Shown here: in pieces, positions 53,511 to 62,944 of the stretch
Layout of the letters: the number at the start of each line of letters is the position of its first letter
Numbering within the stretch: the stretch's first letter is position 1
From: DAIPJH01 sp036770365
Lineage (GTDB): Bacteria; Pseudomonadota; Alphaproteobacteria; Rickettsiales; UBA998
Assembly: GCA_036770365.1 (NCBI GenBank)
Contig: DAIPJH010000006.1
Coordinates: 62,001 to 126,000 of the forward strand
Reading direction: 5' to 3'
DNA length: 64,000 nucleotides
Notes under the pieces: model-generated
Told to the model about the DNA's origin: nothing
What the model saw: the letters and a program-made list of their open reading frames with translations, nothing else
Databases searched by the model: none
Program-made: the position numbers and the translations under genes

Positions 53511-53701
53511 CCTGTACACGCAAAACAGAAGCAAGCCACAACAATGATTATGAATCAATTAAAATACGCTTGCATGTCTTTGTAAATTAGCATAACAACC
53601 CAGACAAAATACCACCTATTCAGCTAGGTCTTTATATTCAAGCTTTTGCTGACGGTCGGCTGTATGGTTTTAAATAACAACAAATATAGGCTTGTGTGAT
53701 T

Positions 53702-56167
53702 ATGACAACGTTCAATGTGAAAGATTTCGGTGCTAAAGGTGATGGCGTAACCAATGATACCGCAGCAGTTCAAGCTGCGCTTGATGCTGCGCATGCAGCG
53801 GGCGGCGGCACAGTATATGCCCCAACAGGTACGTATATCGTAACAGGTCACACCGAGCCATCCGATGGCGCATTACTCATCTATAGCAACACCACCTTTT
53901 ATGGTGATGGCATGGGCCTTACCAATATTAAAGTGGCTGATGGCTGGAATATGAAAATGACAGGCGTCGTGCGCACTCCATTCAACGTTGAGTCCACTAA
54001 TGTCAACGTCAATAACCTGACCATTGATGGTAATCGTGATAATATTTCTCCATCTGTTAAGATCGATGGCTGGTTTAATGGTGTTTACCCTGATCACCCA
54101 GGTCAATGCAGCAATATTACACTTGATCGCATGGAAATCAAAAATTGCTCTGGCTATGGCTTTGATCCACACGAACAAACTGTGAATCTTAGCATCACCA
54201 ACAGCGTTGCTCATGGCAACCATTTGGATGGTTTCGTGGCAGATTACATCATTGGTGGCGTTTACAGCAATAACGTAGCCTATAACAACGATCGCCATGG
54301 ATTTAATGTTTGTACTAGCTCAAAAGACATCACGATTTCGAACAACGTATCGTATGACAATGGCGCGAACGGTATTATGGTGCAACGTGGCAGCGAAAAT
54401 ATCGCATGGCCTAAAAACATTTCCATTCATGATAACGAGGTTTACGGCAATACACTTGAGGGTGTTTTAGTGAAGCTTGCCAATTACACTGATGTGTATA
54501 ACAACCTTATCCATCACAATGGCAAAGCAGGTGTCCGCCTTTACGGAACAGACCATGATAATGTCCATGATAACCACATCTATAGCAATTCCACCAGCTC
54601 ACCTGCTTCTTATGAAGGTATTCGCCTTGAAGCATATGACGATACCTCAGGTGTTTCTGGCAAATATTATAACACCACGAACAATAAAGTGACCAACAAC
54701 GTGATTGAATCTGGCAATGTTGCTGCTTATTACGGTGTACGCGAAGGCGCAGGCACGGACTATAACACCCTTACAGGCAACACCATCACTGGCTTTAAGA
54801 CCTCTGTCGCTCTAACAGGTTCACACAGCACATGGGATCATTTTGGATCAATTGATTATTCACAGGCCAATAATCTTCTTGGCACAACAGGTGCGGACGA
54901 CATTAATGGGTTTGCGGGCAATGACACTATTGACGGTGATGCAGGACGCGACACACTTACAGGTGGCACAGGATTAGATAATTTCAAATTCAGTCATCTC
55001 GGTGACAGCACCCGCGTTGCCGCAGATAAGATCATGGATTTTGCCTCTGGTCAGGATGTGATTGATGTCCGCGATCTTGGTTTCACCAGTTTTATTGGTA
55101 GCGGCAATACAACGTTGCTGAATGAACTACGCATCAGTTATAGCAGCAGCACCAACACCAGCTATATCAAAAATGATGAAACAGGCTTTGAAGTTGCGCT
55201 CGTTGGCGATTTACGCAACACGCTCAAAGCAAGTGACTTTCTCTTTAACACAGGCAATATTGCCGACGACAACTTCTTCATTGGCTCATCACGCAACGAC
55301 CTCTTCAACGGTGGACTTGGCAATGACACCATCGACGGTAGCGCGGGGCGTGACACACTCACAGGTGGCGTAGGTGCAGATGTTTTCCGTTTTAGCAACA
55401 CAAACGATAGCCTCTTCACAGGTAGTATGTATGATCGCATCACTGATTTTGAAGCAGGGGTCGATAAAATTGATTTAAGTGGTCTAGGATTTACAACACT
55501 TACCACCAACAAAACAACCGCAGCAGGTGAATTACGCGTTGCGTATAGTGTGACATCAGACCGCAGCTATATTCGTAGCGAACAATCTGATTTTGAATTT
55601 TACCTTTCTGGTGACTATCGTGGCAAACTCACCAACAGCGATTTCATCTTTTCTAAATCAACCGTTGCAGGTCAAACCTTTAATGGCGTAGGCGCAGACG
55701 AAACCTATACGGGCGGCAATGGAGACGATACCATCAAGGGGAATGGCGGCAGCGATTCTCTTAGCGGTGGCGCAGGTCATGATAGCATCAATGGCGGTTC
55801 GGGTAACGACACCGTTTATGGCGGCATCGGTAATGATACTATCAATGGCAATGATGGTTTTGATAGCCTCTTTGGTGGCGATGGCAATGATCGCATTTAT
55901 CTTGCAGCTGATACGGACACAGCAACAGGTGGTGCGGGCGGCGACATTTTCACATTTACGGCGACCAGTGGTGTGATCACAGACTTTGATGTGGCGCATG
56001 ACGTAATTGATTTGCGTAACTACGCAGTGACCTATGCTAATCTCACCATAGCAACGGTGGCAACAGATACAGTCATCGACGTGACCGTTGGCAGTTCGAA
56101 CATTTCACACATCATACTGACTGGCATCACTAGCGACACATTACTTGATACCGACTTTATTTTTTAA
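53702..56167 (+). CDS. AlgE-type mannuronan C5-epimerase with RTX modules
   Basis: This protein epimerises beta-D-mannuronate to alpha-L-guluronate in alginate polymers outside the cell. It has 821 residues from ATG 53702. Residues about 1-385 form the A-module, very like Azotobacter AlgE proteins: FNVKDFGAKGDGVTNDTAAV, AAGGGTVYAPTGTYIVTG, LTIDGNRDNI and the catalytic GYGFDPHEQT (Tyr152, Asp155, His157, equal to AlgE4 Tyr149, Asp152, His154). Then three RTX-type R-modules follow (about 395-520, 525-655, 660-820), each with GGxGxD repeats and FEVALVGDL-type ends. The downstream 56223 gene encodes a related R-module-only protein. Type I secretion is inferred; no alg synthesis genes are in the window. 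Confidence 0.92.
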   Translation: MTTFNVKDFGAKGDGVTNDTAAVQAALDAAHAAGGGTVYAPTGTYIVTGHTEPSDGALLIYSNTTFYGDGMGLTNIKVADGWNMKMTGVVRTPFNVESTNVNVNNLTIDGNRDNISPSVKIDGWFNGVYPDHPGQCSNITLDRMEIKNCSGYGFDPHEQTVNLSITNSVAHGNHLDGFVADYIIGGVYSNNVAYNNDRHGFNVCTSSKDITISNNVSYDNGANGIMVQRGSENIAWPKNISIHDNEVYGNTLEGVLVKLANYTDVYNNLIHHNGKAGVRLYGTDHDNVHDNHIYSNSTSSPASYEGIRLEAYDDTSGVSGKYYNTTNNKVTNNVIESGNVAAYYGVREGAGTDYNTLTGNTITGFKTSVALTGSHSTWDHFGSIDYSQANNLLGTTGADDINGFAGNDTIDGDAGRDTLTGGTGLDNFKFSHLGDSTRVAADKIMDFASGQDVIDVRDLGFTSFIGSGNTTLLNELRISYSSSTNTSYIKNDETGFEVALVGDLRNTLKASDFLFNTGNIADDNFFIGSSRNDLFNGGLGNDTIDGSAGRDTLTGGVGADVFRFSNTNDSLFTGSMYDRITDFEAGVDKIDLSGLGFTTLTTNKTTAAGELRVAYSVTSDRSYIRSEQSDFEFYLSGDYRGKLTNSDFIFSKSTVAGQTFNGVGADETYTGGNGDDTIKGNGGSDSLSGGAGHDSINGGSGNDTVYGGIGNDTINGNDGFDSLFGGDGNDRIYLAADTDTATGGAGGDIFTFTATSGVITDFDVAHDVIDLRNYAVTYANLTIATVATDTVIDVTVGSSNISHIILTGITSDTLLDTDFIF

Positions 56168-56222
56168 TCAATATATTGAACAAGAATTCTATTCTACAAC
56201 ATTCAATTAAGGAGGTATCATT

Positions 56223-57149
56223 ATGGCACAGATCATGGGTAGCAATTTTTCAAGTGATTATTTGTTTGGCACTGATCAAAGCGACTCCATCTGGGGCGGA
56301 TCTGGGAATGATACCCTGATCGGCAACGGCGGTGACGATACACTCGTTGGTGGGCTTGGCCTTAACATCATGGATGGTGGCAATGGTAATGACAGCATCA
56401 CAGGTGGCTCTAATCAAGACAGCATTATTGGTGGTAAAGGCAATGACACGTTACTTGGTGGGTGGAGCTTTGACACCATTTATGGTGGCGATGGTTATGA
56501 CACCATAAATGGCGGTGTAAGTCCTGATGAATTACATGGTGATACTGGCAATGATAGTATTATTGGCGAAAACGGTGGTGACAGTATTTGGGGTGGCACA
56601 GGCAACGACACGATCGATGCTGGCGATAATGATGACAGAATATACGGCGAAGACGGCGCAGATTCTATATTAGGCGGCAAAGGTAATGACAGCATTGATG
56701 CTGGTACGGCGAATGATACCATTGACAGCGGAGCAGATAAAGACACCATTAATGGTGGCACGGGGCTTGACCTTATTCACGGTGGTGCAGGCAATGACGT
56801 TGTCCATGGTGATGGCTCGAATGACGTAATTTATGGCGATGATGGTAACGACTTTGTCTATGGTGACGGCGGCGCAGATACGGTGTATGGCGGTATCGGC
56901 TTAGATACACTTTACGGCGGAAGTGAAGTTGACCGCTTTGTTGTACAGTACGATAGTGACACCATTCGTGATTTTACCAAAGGCGAAGTCATCGATGTAA
57001 CCTACTTCGCAACCAATTTTGCGAGCTTTACTCAAAGCCATGTTGGTGCAAATACTATGGTTGATTTCACCACTACAGGCGGTACAGCAGTGCATCTTAT
57101 ACTAGAAAATTATCTTGTAGATGTTGCAGCAACAGATTTTGCATTCTAA
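56223..57149 (+). CDS. RTX calcium-binding repeat protein (R-module like)
   Basis: A 308-residue protein of RTX nonapeptides (GGSGNDTLIGNGGDDTLVGG and so on) with a C-terminal RTX-module end (SEVDRFVVQYDSDTIRDFTK to LVDVAATDFAF) that matches the last part of the epimerase R3 module. No catalytic domain is present. The gene starts 55 bp after the epimerase, preceded by AAGGAGG, so it is probably co-transcribed with it. A role as a secreted partner or Ca2+-binding surface protein is inferred. Confidence 0.85.
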   Translation: MAQIMGSNFSSDYLFGTDQSDSIWGGSGNDTLIGNGGDDTLVGGLGLNIMDGGNGNDSITGGSNQDSIIGGKGNDTLLGGWSFDTIYGGDGYDTINGGVSPDELHGDTGNDSIIGENGGDSIWGGTGNDTIDAGDNDDRIYGEDGADSILGGKGNDSIDAGTANDTIDSGADKDTINGGTGLDLIHGGAGNDVVHGDGSNDVIYGDDGNDFVYGDGGADTVYGGIGLDTLYGGSEVDRFVVQYDSDTIRDFTKGEVIDVTYFATNFASFTQSHVGANTMVDFTTTGGTAVHLILENYLVDVAATDFAF

Positions 57150-57171
57150 CAATTTGCTAGGTGATCTGTCG

Positions 57172-57192
57172 CTTAAGCTTAAACGGCTATAG
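57172..57192 (+). repeat. Divergent copy of recurrent AT-rich motif
   Basis: CTTAAGCTTAAACGGCTATAG shares the TTAA-x-x-TTAAACG-x-CTATAG frame with the 8213 copy. It lies between the RTX gene and its terminator. Confidence 0.45.
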
Positions 57193-57222
57193 TATTACAT
57201 GCCTTACAAAAGGCACACTCGC

Positions 57223-57246
57223 AGGGGGAGCATCGCTCCCCCTTTT
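57223..57246 (+). terminator. Intrinsic terminator after RTX gene
   Basis: AGGGGGAGC and GCTCCCCCT form a 9-bp stem with an ATC loop (57223-57243), followed by TTT and G. It closes the epimerase-RTX unit. Confidence 0.85.
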
Positions 57247-57347
57247 GTGTTTGTATCACAATCAATTACCTTAAGTCATTTAAGTAAATTTTAATTAATG
57301 TATCATAGAATAAACTATGAAAAAATATTTTAAGGTAACATCACGTC

Positions 57348-59291
57348 ATGACTACACGTGTTACTGAAATTAACCGCTTGTCCACTAGCGTTGCAGAAAC
57401 GCAAGGCAATGACTATAGCTCTGGTGGCATATTTTCACCTGACGAGGACACAGTTCTTTTTTCTAGCTATGCCAATAACCTCGTTGCAAATGACACCAAT
57501 GGTGTAGCTGACATCTTTATTAAAGATATTAACTCAGGTATTATCACCAGAATTTCAACAGACGTAACGGACGCACAAGCAAACAATAACTCACTTGACG
57601 CCGTTTTTTCTCCTGATGGCAGCCAAATCGCATTCACAAGTACAGCCACCAATCTGATTGCAGGCGACACCAATGGTCAATCAGATATTTTTGTTAAAGA
57701 CCTAGGCACAGGTGTCGTCACACGCTTTTCAACGAGCGCGGCAGGAGTCCAAGGGAATTTCGGGTCTTCCAACGCAATATTTTCCCCTGACGGCACAAAA
57801 ATAGCATTTGAAAGTAATGCTAACAATTTGGTCGCGGGCGACACCAATTTTTCAAAAGATATTTTTATCAAAGATCTAGGAACAGGTGCAATAACACGCG
57901 TTTCCACAGATATTGCAAGTACAGAAAGTGATGGGGATTCCTATTATGCACAATTTTCTCCAGATGGTAGCTCTATTGCTTTTGTGAGTACCGCCACAAA
58001 TTTGATTGCAGGAGATACCAATGGGGTAGCAGATGTCTTTATTAAAGATCTAGGCACAGGCACGGTAACACGCGTATCTACAGACGCAACGGGCGCAGAA
58101 GGCAACCAAGACTCAAGCATTTATTCAACGTACACAGATGCTTACCACTTAGCCTTTTCCCCCGATGGCAACAAGATCGCCTTTACCAGCTACGCTGATA
58201 ATTTAGTGACGGGCGACATAAATAATGATGCAGATGTTTTTGTTAAAGATTTAAATACAGGTACTATTACCAATATTTCTGCTAACGTTGCAGAAGAATT
58301 TTATGAATCTTATAATTCTGTCTTTTTACCAGACGGCAACAGTATTGCTTTTTTAAAACGCATAGAATTATTAGGATTTGGAACTCCCCCTCTAGAGCAA
58401 ACCTATATTTACCTTAAAAACCTTACATCAGGCGCGCTCACCCTTATTTCTAAAAATGTCGATGGAGCTATCGCCAACAGTGAATTCAATGATATCAATT
58501 TTTCTACTGACGGCATGCATTTTATTGCCTCTAGCTATGCAACCAATTTAGTTGGAAGTGATACCAATGCCACGCAAGATATCTTTCTCTTTACGCTAGA
58601 AGACATAATACCTACCCCATCACACATAGGACTCACACTGTACGGTAGCTCATCCAACCGTGAAATCACTGGCTCATCAGATGATGACCTACTTTTTGGT
58701 GGCACAGGATATTATGATCCAGAAGACGATGCAGATATTCTTGATGGTGGTAAAGGCAATGATCGTATCTATGGTAATGGCGGCAATGACAAGCTCATCG
58801 GTGGCTACGGACATGACAAGCTTTATGGCGGCGAAGGTGATGACCTGATATTTGGTGGCAACAATCGTATTGTAGACCCTACAGATGATGCAGATACTAT
58901 TGATGGCGGCGGTGGCGAAGATACCATTTATGGTAATGGCGACAATGATATCATTTCTGGTGGTACTGGCAATGACCTGATATTTGGTGGATACGGCAAT
59001 GACACCATCTATTTAGGTGTTGGTAACGACACACTATACGGGAATGAAGACCTCGATCGTTTCTATATTGATAGCAACAATGGTCATGACAGCATCATGG
59101 ATTTTTCAAAGGGTGATATACTCATCATCCGCCCAGATATTAATCACGGTGACATCGTGAATATCGACGACGTCCTCGATCACACCACTTACACCAATGA
59201 AGGAGCATGGATCGACCTTGGAAATGGCAACAACGTACTACTGCACGCTGTTACCAGCCTTTCAGAACACGATATCACCATGTGGAGCTAA
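57348..59291 (+). CDS. TolB-like beta-propeller fused to RTX repeats
   Basis: The product (647 aa) has six or seven PD40/TolB-like propeller repeats of about 65 residues over residues 15-425. Each has FSPDGxxIAFxSxATNL, AGDTNGxxDIFVKDLGTG and TRVSTD elements. After that come RTX repeats at about 440-590, including the DPxDxADTIDGG higher-order unit also found in the 39789 product. The last 60 residues match that product's end (NIDDVLDHTTYTNEGAWIDL). A secreted Ca2+-binding adhesin or binding protein is inferred; there is no N-terminal signal peptide. It ends just before the convergent gapR gene. Confidence 0.83.
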   Translation: MTTRVTEINRLSTSVAETQGNDYSSGGIFSPDEDTVLFSSYANNLVANDTNGVADIFIKDINSGIITRISTDVTDAQANNNSLDAVFSPDGSQIAFTSTATNLIAGDTNGQSDIFVKDLGTGVVTRFSTSAAGVQGNFGSSNAIFSPDGTKIAFESNANNLVAGDTNFSKDIFIKDLGTGAITRVSTDIASTESDGDSYYAQFSPDGSSIAFVSTATNLIAGDTNGVADVFIKDLGTGTVTRVSTDATGAEGNQDSSIYSTYTDAYHLAFSPDGNKIAFTSYADNLVTGDINNDADVFVKDLNTGTITNISANVAEEFYESYNSVFLPDGNSIAFLKRIELLGFGTPPLEQTYIYLKNLTSGALTLISKNVDGAIANSEFNDINFSTDGMHFIASSYATNLVGSDTNATQDIFLFTLEDIIPTPSHIGLTLYGSSSNREITGSSDDDLLFGGTGYYDPEDDADILDGGKGNDRIYGNGGNDKLIGGYGHDKLYGGEGDDLIFGGNNRIVDPTDDADTIDGGGGEDTIYGNGDNDIISGGTGNDLIFGGYGNDTIYLGVGNDTLYGNEDLDRFYIDSNNGHDSIMDFSKGDILIIRPDINHGDIVNIDDVLDHTTYTNEGAWIDLGNGNNVLLHAVTSLSEHDITMWS

Positions 59292-59294
59292 CAA

Positions 59295-59561
59295 TTACGC
59301 TGCTTCGTCCATCTGCGGTAACATCCCCAGCGCACGCAGGTAGACATCCAGCAAATGCTCTTCTTCATCACGATCAGATGCATTCATTTTACGAAGTTTC
59401 AAGACCTTACGAATGATCTTGACATCATAGCCGTTACCTTTTGCTTCCGCACAAACATCACGAATATCCGCTGCGATGTTTGCTTTATCTTCTTCCAAGC
59501 GTTCAATACGCTCAACATAGCTGCGAAGCTGCTCTGCCGTCACATTGCCAATTACTGTCAT
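59295..59561 (-). CDS. gapR: GapR-like nucleoid-associated protein (DUF2312)
   Basis: An 88-residue protein with the DUF2312/GapR layout: an N-terminal coiled coil (TAEQLRSYVERIERLEEDKA, then NIAADIRDVCAEAKGNGYD) and the C-terminal IRKVLKLRKMNASDRDEEEH block. GapR forms ring-like dimers of dimers around overtwisted DNA and helps replication and segregation in Caulobacter. The ATG follows AAGGGAAAC. The gene is found widely in alphaproteobacteria, which supports the taxonomic reading. Confidence 0.92.
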   Translation of the reverse strand: MTVIGNVTAEQLRSYVERIERLEEDKANIAADIRDVCAEAKGNGYDVKIIRKVLKLRKMNASDRDEEEHLLDVYLRALGMLPQMDEAA

Positions 59562-59773
59562 GATGTTTCCCTTTTCATGTTTTATACTTATTTGAGAAAG
59601 GAAATCCCTAAAGAAAGCAAGGCGATGTGTAGTAAAACCTACATGAGCCGAAGCCTGACAATGAGGAAAACTTAAATCAAATAAGTATATTTTGCAAATT
59701 TTGATGAACTATGCTTATCCTCCCCACAGAGTTTTGGCAATCAACAAAGTAACCAATAGCGCGAAAAACAGGC

Positions 59774-60451
59774 ATGAAAATTCCAAAACATCCTACACAA
59801 TGGTACACTAAAATCACGTTTGGCATCGTAGGACTGTTCGGCTTCCTTTTCATCTATGACTGCCTCTTTCCACCCATCTCCACTTTAATGCTAGCGCGCT
59901 ACGTCACCTTCTCACATACGGAACGTGAATTTATACCACTTAGCCATATTTCTCGAAGTATAATCCGCGCCGTGATTGCTGCGGAAGATGGACAATTTTG
60001 TAATCATAATGGGGTGGACACCAAAGCGTTAGAGCGCGAACTACGCAAAGTCACAGGCGACGCTAAAGGAACAGCAAAAGGCGCATCCACCATCACTATG
60101 CAGACCGTCAAAAACCTTTTTTTATGGAATGGGCGTTCCTTCATCCGTAAAGGATTAGAGATTCCCCTCGCTTTCATCATCGATATGCTCTGGAGCAAGC
60201 ACCATATTTTAGAAAGTTACCTCAATATCGCCGAATTTGGTGAAGGAATTTTTGGTGTGGAAGCCGCCGCCCAGCATTATTTTCACACCTCAGCACGCAA
60301 TTTGAATGCGGGACAAGCAGCTCTTCTCGCTGCTACGCTCCCTAATCCACTGGAACGCAACCCCGCCAAACCCTCGCACTATGTCCGTGCTTATGCCAAT
60401 AATATTCAGGCGCGCATGGGACATGAACTGCCGCTGGAATGTTTGAAATAA
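59774..60451 (+). CDS. mtgA: Monofunctional peptidoglycan glycosyltransferase MtgA
   Basis: A GT51 transglycosylase that polymerises lipid II in the periplasm. The protein (225 aa) has one N-terminal transmembrane segment (about residues 11-30) and the motifs AVIAAEDGQFCNHNGVD (catalytic Glu), KGASTITMQTVKNLFLW, the RKGLEIPLAF stretch and LESYLNIAEFGEGIFGVEAA. There is no transpeptidase domain. It ends at a bidirectional terminator shared with the convergent capsid gene. Confidence 0.95.
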   Translation: MKIPKHPTQWYTKITFGIVGLFGFLFIYDCLFPPISTLMLARYVTFSHTEREFIPLSHISRSIIRAVIAAEDGQFCNHNGVDTKALERELRKVTGDAKGTAKGASTITMQTVKNLFLWNGRSFIRKGLEIPLAFIIDMLWSKHHILESYLNIAEFGEGIFGVEAAAQHYFHTSARNLNAGQAALLAATLPNPLERNPAKPSHYVRAYANNIQARMGHELPLECLK

Positions 60452-60481
60452 AAAAAGGCGACTCGTATAAGCCGCCTTTTT
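60452..60481. terminator. Bidirectional terminator between mtgA and capsid gene
   Basis: AAAAAGGCG (60452-60460) pairs with CGCCTTTTT (60473-60481) across 12 nt. The A-run and T-run on either side let it act on both strands of the convergent genes. Confidence 0.75.
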
Positions 60482-60496
60482 CTTATAACGCTGCGC

Positions 60497-61693
60497 TTAC
60501 GCCGCCAATTTCAGAAGTTTTAATGCTTCATAATTGACCACTTCACCGCCGACACGACGAGTAGTATAGAATTTTACAAATGGTTTATCTGTAAACGGAT
60601 CACGCAAAATACGTAATCCAATGCGGTCAACGATCAAATATGCCTGAGAAAAATCGCCCACTGCAACCGAAAGTGAATTCGCCGCTGCGACAGGCATATC
60701 CGACGCTTGATGCACAGGAATCCCCATCAACGTATCTGGTGCGCCTGCGGCTAAACCCGGTTGCCACAAATACTGATTGGTGGTAGATTCTTTAAGCAAA
60801 CGCACCGCTTGCACCACGCTGCGATTCATCAAGAAACTTGCGCCGCGTGCGTACGATTCTTTTAAACTATAGTAGAGTGCGATAAGGCTGTCTGCCGTGA
60901 CAACGGCTGATGTGCCAGAATTAATCTGTTCAACTTGTCCCCAACTTGTCCCCGCCGCATAGGACAAAATCCCTTTAGGCTGACCAGAACCCGAACCTGA
61001 GATAAACGCGGTCGCCTCCATACGCGCAAATTTATTAGCGACCTTCTCTGCCACCCACGCTTCGACATCAATTGCCGCATCATCAAGCAATTTCTGCGTA
61101 GCTTTTGGCTGTGCATACATCTCAAAGGTTGCCACAGAATGCTTACCAATTTGTGGGGTGGTGGTATCGCTGACCGCACCTGTTTCCGTCGTCCAGTTCG
61201 CCGCAGAATCGCCGGTATCTTCAATGACATCCAATGTATCCGTAGAAATGGTCTCAACACGAGCAAGACCACGAAGTGGTGATGACTCACGGATAATCTT
61301 CGCAACACCCACACTCATCTCATTCGTCACAAGATAACCGCCATCCGCATCTACCCCACGCGAAAGTGATTTCACCTGCAACGCTTCCAGCCCACCGTCC
61401 ATGCCTTTGCGAAGATAGTTCACGAAGGCTTTCTTATATTCACTGGTCTCTGGCGTTGTATACGCATGGGTTTTTAAACCAACATCAGGACGTAGACTCG
61501 CTGTTTCCAAACGAGATATTTGCTCCTTAACGTTATCAATGGTTTCGTTCATGCGTGCCATGTTCACGTCATGAAGCGGATCCGAAAAACCACGAGTTTT
61601 TTTCTCGCGTTCCTTCAGTTCATTCTGCGAACGCATATTTTCCCATGCATTACTGATCTCATTAAGCTTTGATACAACTTGATATTCACTCAT
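60497..61693 (-). CDS. HK97-type major capsid protein (phage/GTA)
   Basis: The protein (398 aa) has an N-terminal helical delta-like region rich in charged residues (up to about residue 90) and the HK97 fold: SRGVDADGGYLVTNEMSVGV, RGLARVETISTDTLDVIEDT, then KVANKFARMEATAFISGSGS and QPKGIL. The C-terminal end has DRIGLRILRDPFTDKPFVKF. I start at ATG 61693 (MSEYQVVSKLNEI), preceded by GAGG; an ATG at 61747 has no such site. It is the third gene of the leftward portal-protease-capsid block, separated from the protease by a convergent gene. Confidence 0.92.
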   Translation of the reverse strand: MSEYQVVSKLNEISNAWENMRSQNELKEREKKTRGFSDPLHDVNMARMNETIDNVKEQISRLETASLRPDVGLKTHAYTTPETSEYKKAFVNYLRKGMDGGLEALQVKSLSRGVDADGGYLVTNEMSVGVAKIIRESSPLRGLARVETISTDTLDVIEDTGDSAANWTTETGAVSDTTTPQIGKHSVATFEMYAQPKATQKLLDDAAIDVEAWVAEKVANKFARMEATAFISGSGSGQPKGILSYAAGTSWGQVEQINSGTSAVVTADSLIALYYSLKESYARGASFLMNRSVVQAVRLLKESTTNQYLWQPGLAAGAPDTLMGIPVHQASDMPVAAANSLSVAVGDFSQAYLIVDRIGLRILRDPFTDKPFVKFYTTRRVGGEVVNYEALKLLKLAA

Positions 61694-61833
61694 AATAAAC
61701 CTCATAAAAACGTGGATAAAAGTATTATTCTTAATAAAAATGTACAACCTTCACAAAAACTTCATTTTTCTATTGTGTTAATGATTGGTAATAGTTATCT
61801 TAGTAGTGAAGCGATGAGACGTTCGGAGAACCC

Positions 61834-62301
61834 ATGAAAATTACGACCAGTTTATTGACCCACCGCGTTAGCATGTCCGATTCTTACAACCCATCATTTC
61901 AGTCAGAGTCTCCTGCCGATGTCATGGCACGCAAGGCCTGTGAAAAAGCCGCGATGAAACAAAATGCCCTTGCTTTTTCCATCAGCCAAGATGATGTGGT
62001 CATCACCGCTGTTTCCGCTGCCCTCTCTCGCGCACTCACCGACCCCAAATTCAATGCCCTGCCGGAAAAACAAAAAACAGAAGCCGCTTCACGTTTGGCA
62101 GAGCAATACATGCATGGACAACGTTTGGTACAAGCTCTCACTAGTGCAATGAACAACCCTTCAACACTAGCAACCCAGCTAAAGTTCAATTCTCGTGAAG
62201 ATGATACAATTGCCAATGTCTTTGAAACCATCATTGATTCTACTCGTCCAAAGCTAACTCCCGAATCGTCGCAAATGGCATTCATTGGGATAATGCAGTA
62301 G
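61834..62301 (+). CDS. Uncharacterised helical protein inside the GTA block
   Basis: The product (155 aa) is helical (SAALSRALTDPKFNALPEKQ, then SRLAEQYMHGQRLVQAL), with no signal peptide or recognised domain. ATG 61834 or 61873 could be the start. It runs against the flanking phage-type genes and its last 20 bp overlap the prohead protease stop end. It is unlikely to be a structural phage gene by orientation; it may be a later insertion or an unrelated local gene. Confidence 0.65.
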   Translation: MKITTSLLTHRVSMSDSYNPSFQSESPADVMARKACEKAAMKQNALAFSISQDDVVITAVSAALSRALTDPKFNALPEKQKTEAASRLAEQYMHGQRLVQALTSAMNNPSTLATQLKFNSREDDTIANVFETIIDSTRPKLTPESSQMAFIGIMQ

Positions 62302-62875
62302 CCTCCTGAATCAAACGCAGCAAACGATCTGCCGCTTGTATAAATTCTGGTGAGGTCTCATCATATGCATTGGAATGTGCCGTTTTTACCACCGTTACCT
62401 TAGCCTCTGGATTAGATGGAAACGTCACCAATGAAATTTCCCACAATTTAAGGGATTTGATTTCACGCACGCGAGTATCTGGATTCATGACATAGCGCAC
62501 CGGCGAATAACCGATCGATAACCCTGTGATCGCACCACTTTTCAATAATGCATACGCATCCCGCGCCCGCGTCACGTCTAATAGCAACCGACCTCGCATA
62601 AAAAGCCCATGCGTATCTTCGTAAAGCTGCTCAATCACACCAATTGGCTCCGCCGTATCATGTTGCCATAACAATTTGATATCTTCAGGACGTGTAAATG
62701 CGAGTGTTTCGGCAAATGCACCACGCATCACCACATCACGTTGCGCATCGACCACATCAAAGACGCTACCATACCCCACAAATACTCCCACCTCATCAAC
62801 AGATTTAATGGATAGCTCACAGGACATTGTCGCATGTTCACACATCGACTGACTAATTTTTCGTTCGTAAAACAT
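62282..62875 (-). CDS. HK97-type prohead protease (phage/GTA)
   Basis: A 197-residue serine protease that matures the capsid. It has the N-terminal GVFVGYGSVFDVVDAQRDVV, the FAETLAFTRP stretch, the catalytic His in LLWQHDTAEPIGVIEQ, and the Ser in SGAITGLSIGYSPVRYV. The start ATG follows GGAGAGTTAT. It lies between portal and capsid, the order used by GTAs and HK97-type phages. Confidence 0.92.
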   Translation of the reverse strand: MFYERKISQSMCEHATMSCELSIKSVDEVGVFVGYGSVFDVVDAQRDVVMRGAFAETLAFTRPEDIKLLWQHDTAEPIGVIEQLYEDTHGLFMRGRLLLDVTRARDAYALLKSGAITGLSIGYSPVRYVMNPDTRVREIKSLKLWEISLVTFPSNPEAKVTVVKTAHSNAYDETSPEFIQAADRLLRLIQEATALSQ

Positions 62876-62944
62876 ATAACTCTCCAGTTACAAGTTGTAA
62901 GTTATGCGTTATGATTATGCTTACTGAGAACTCAGGACTCATAA

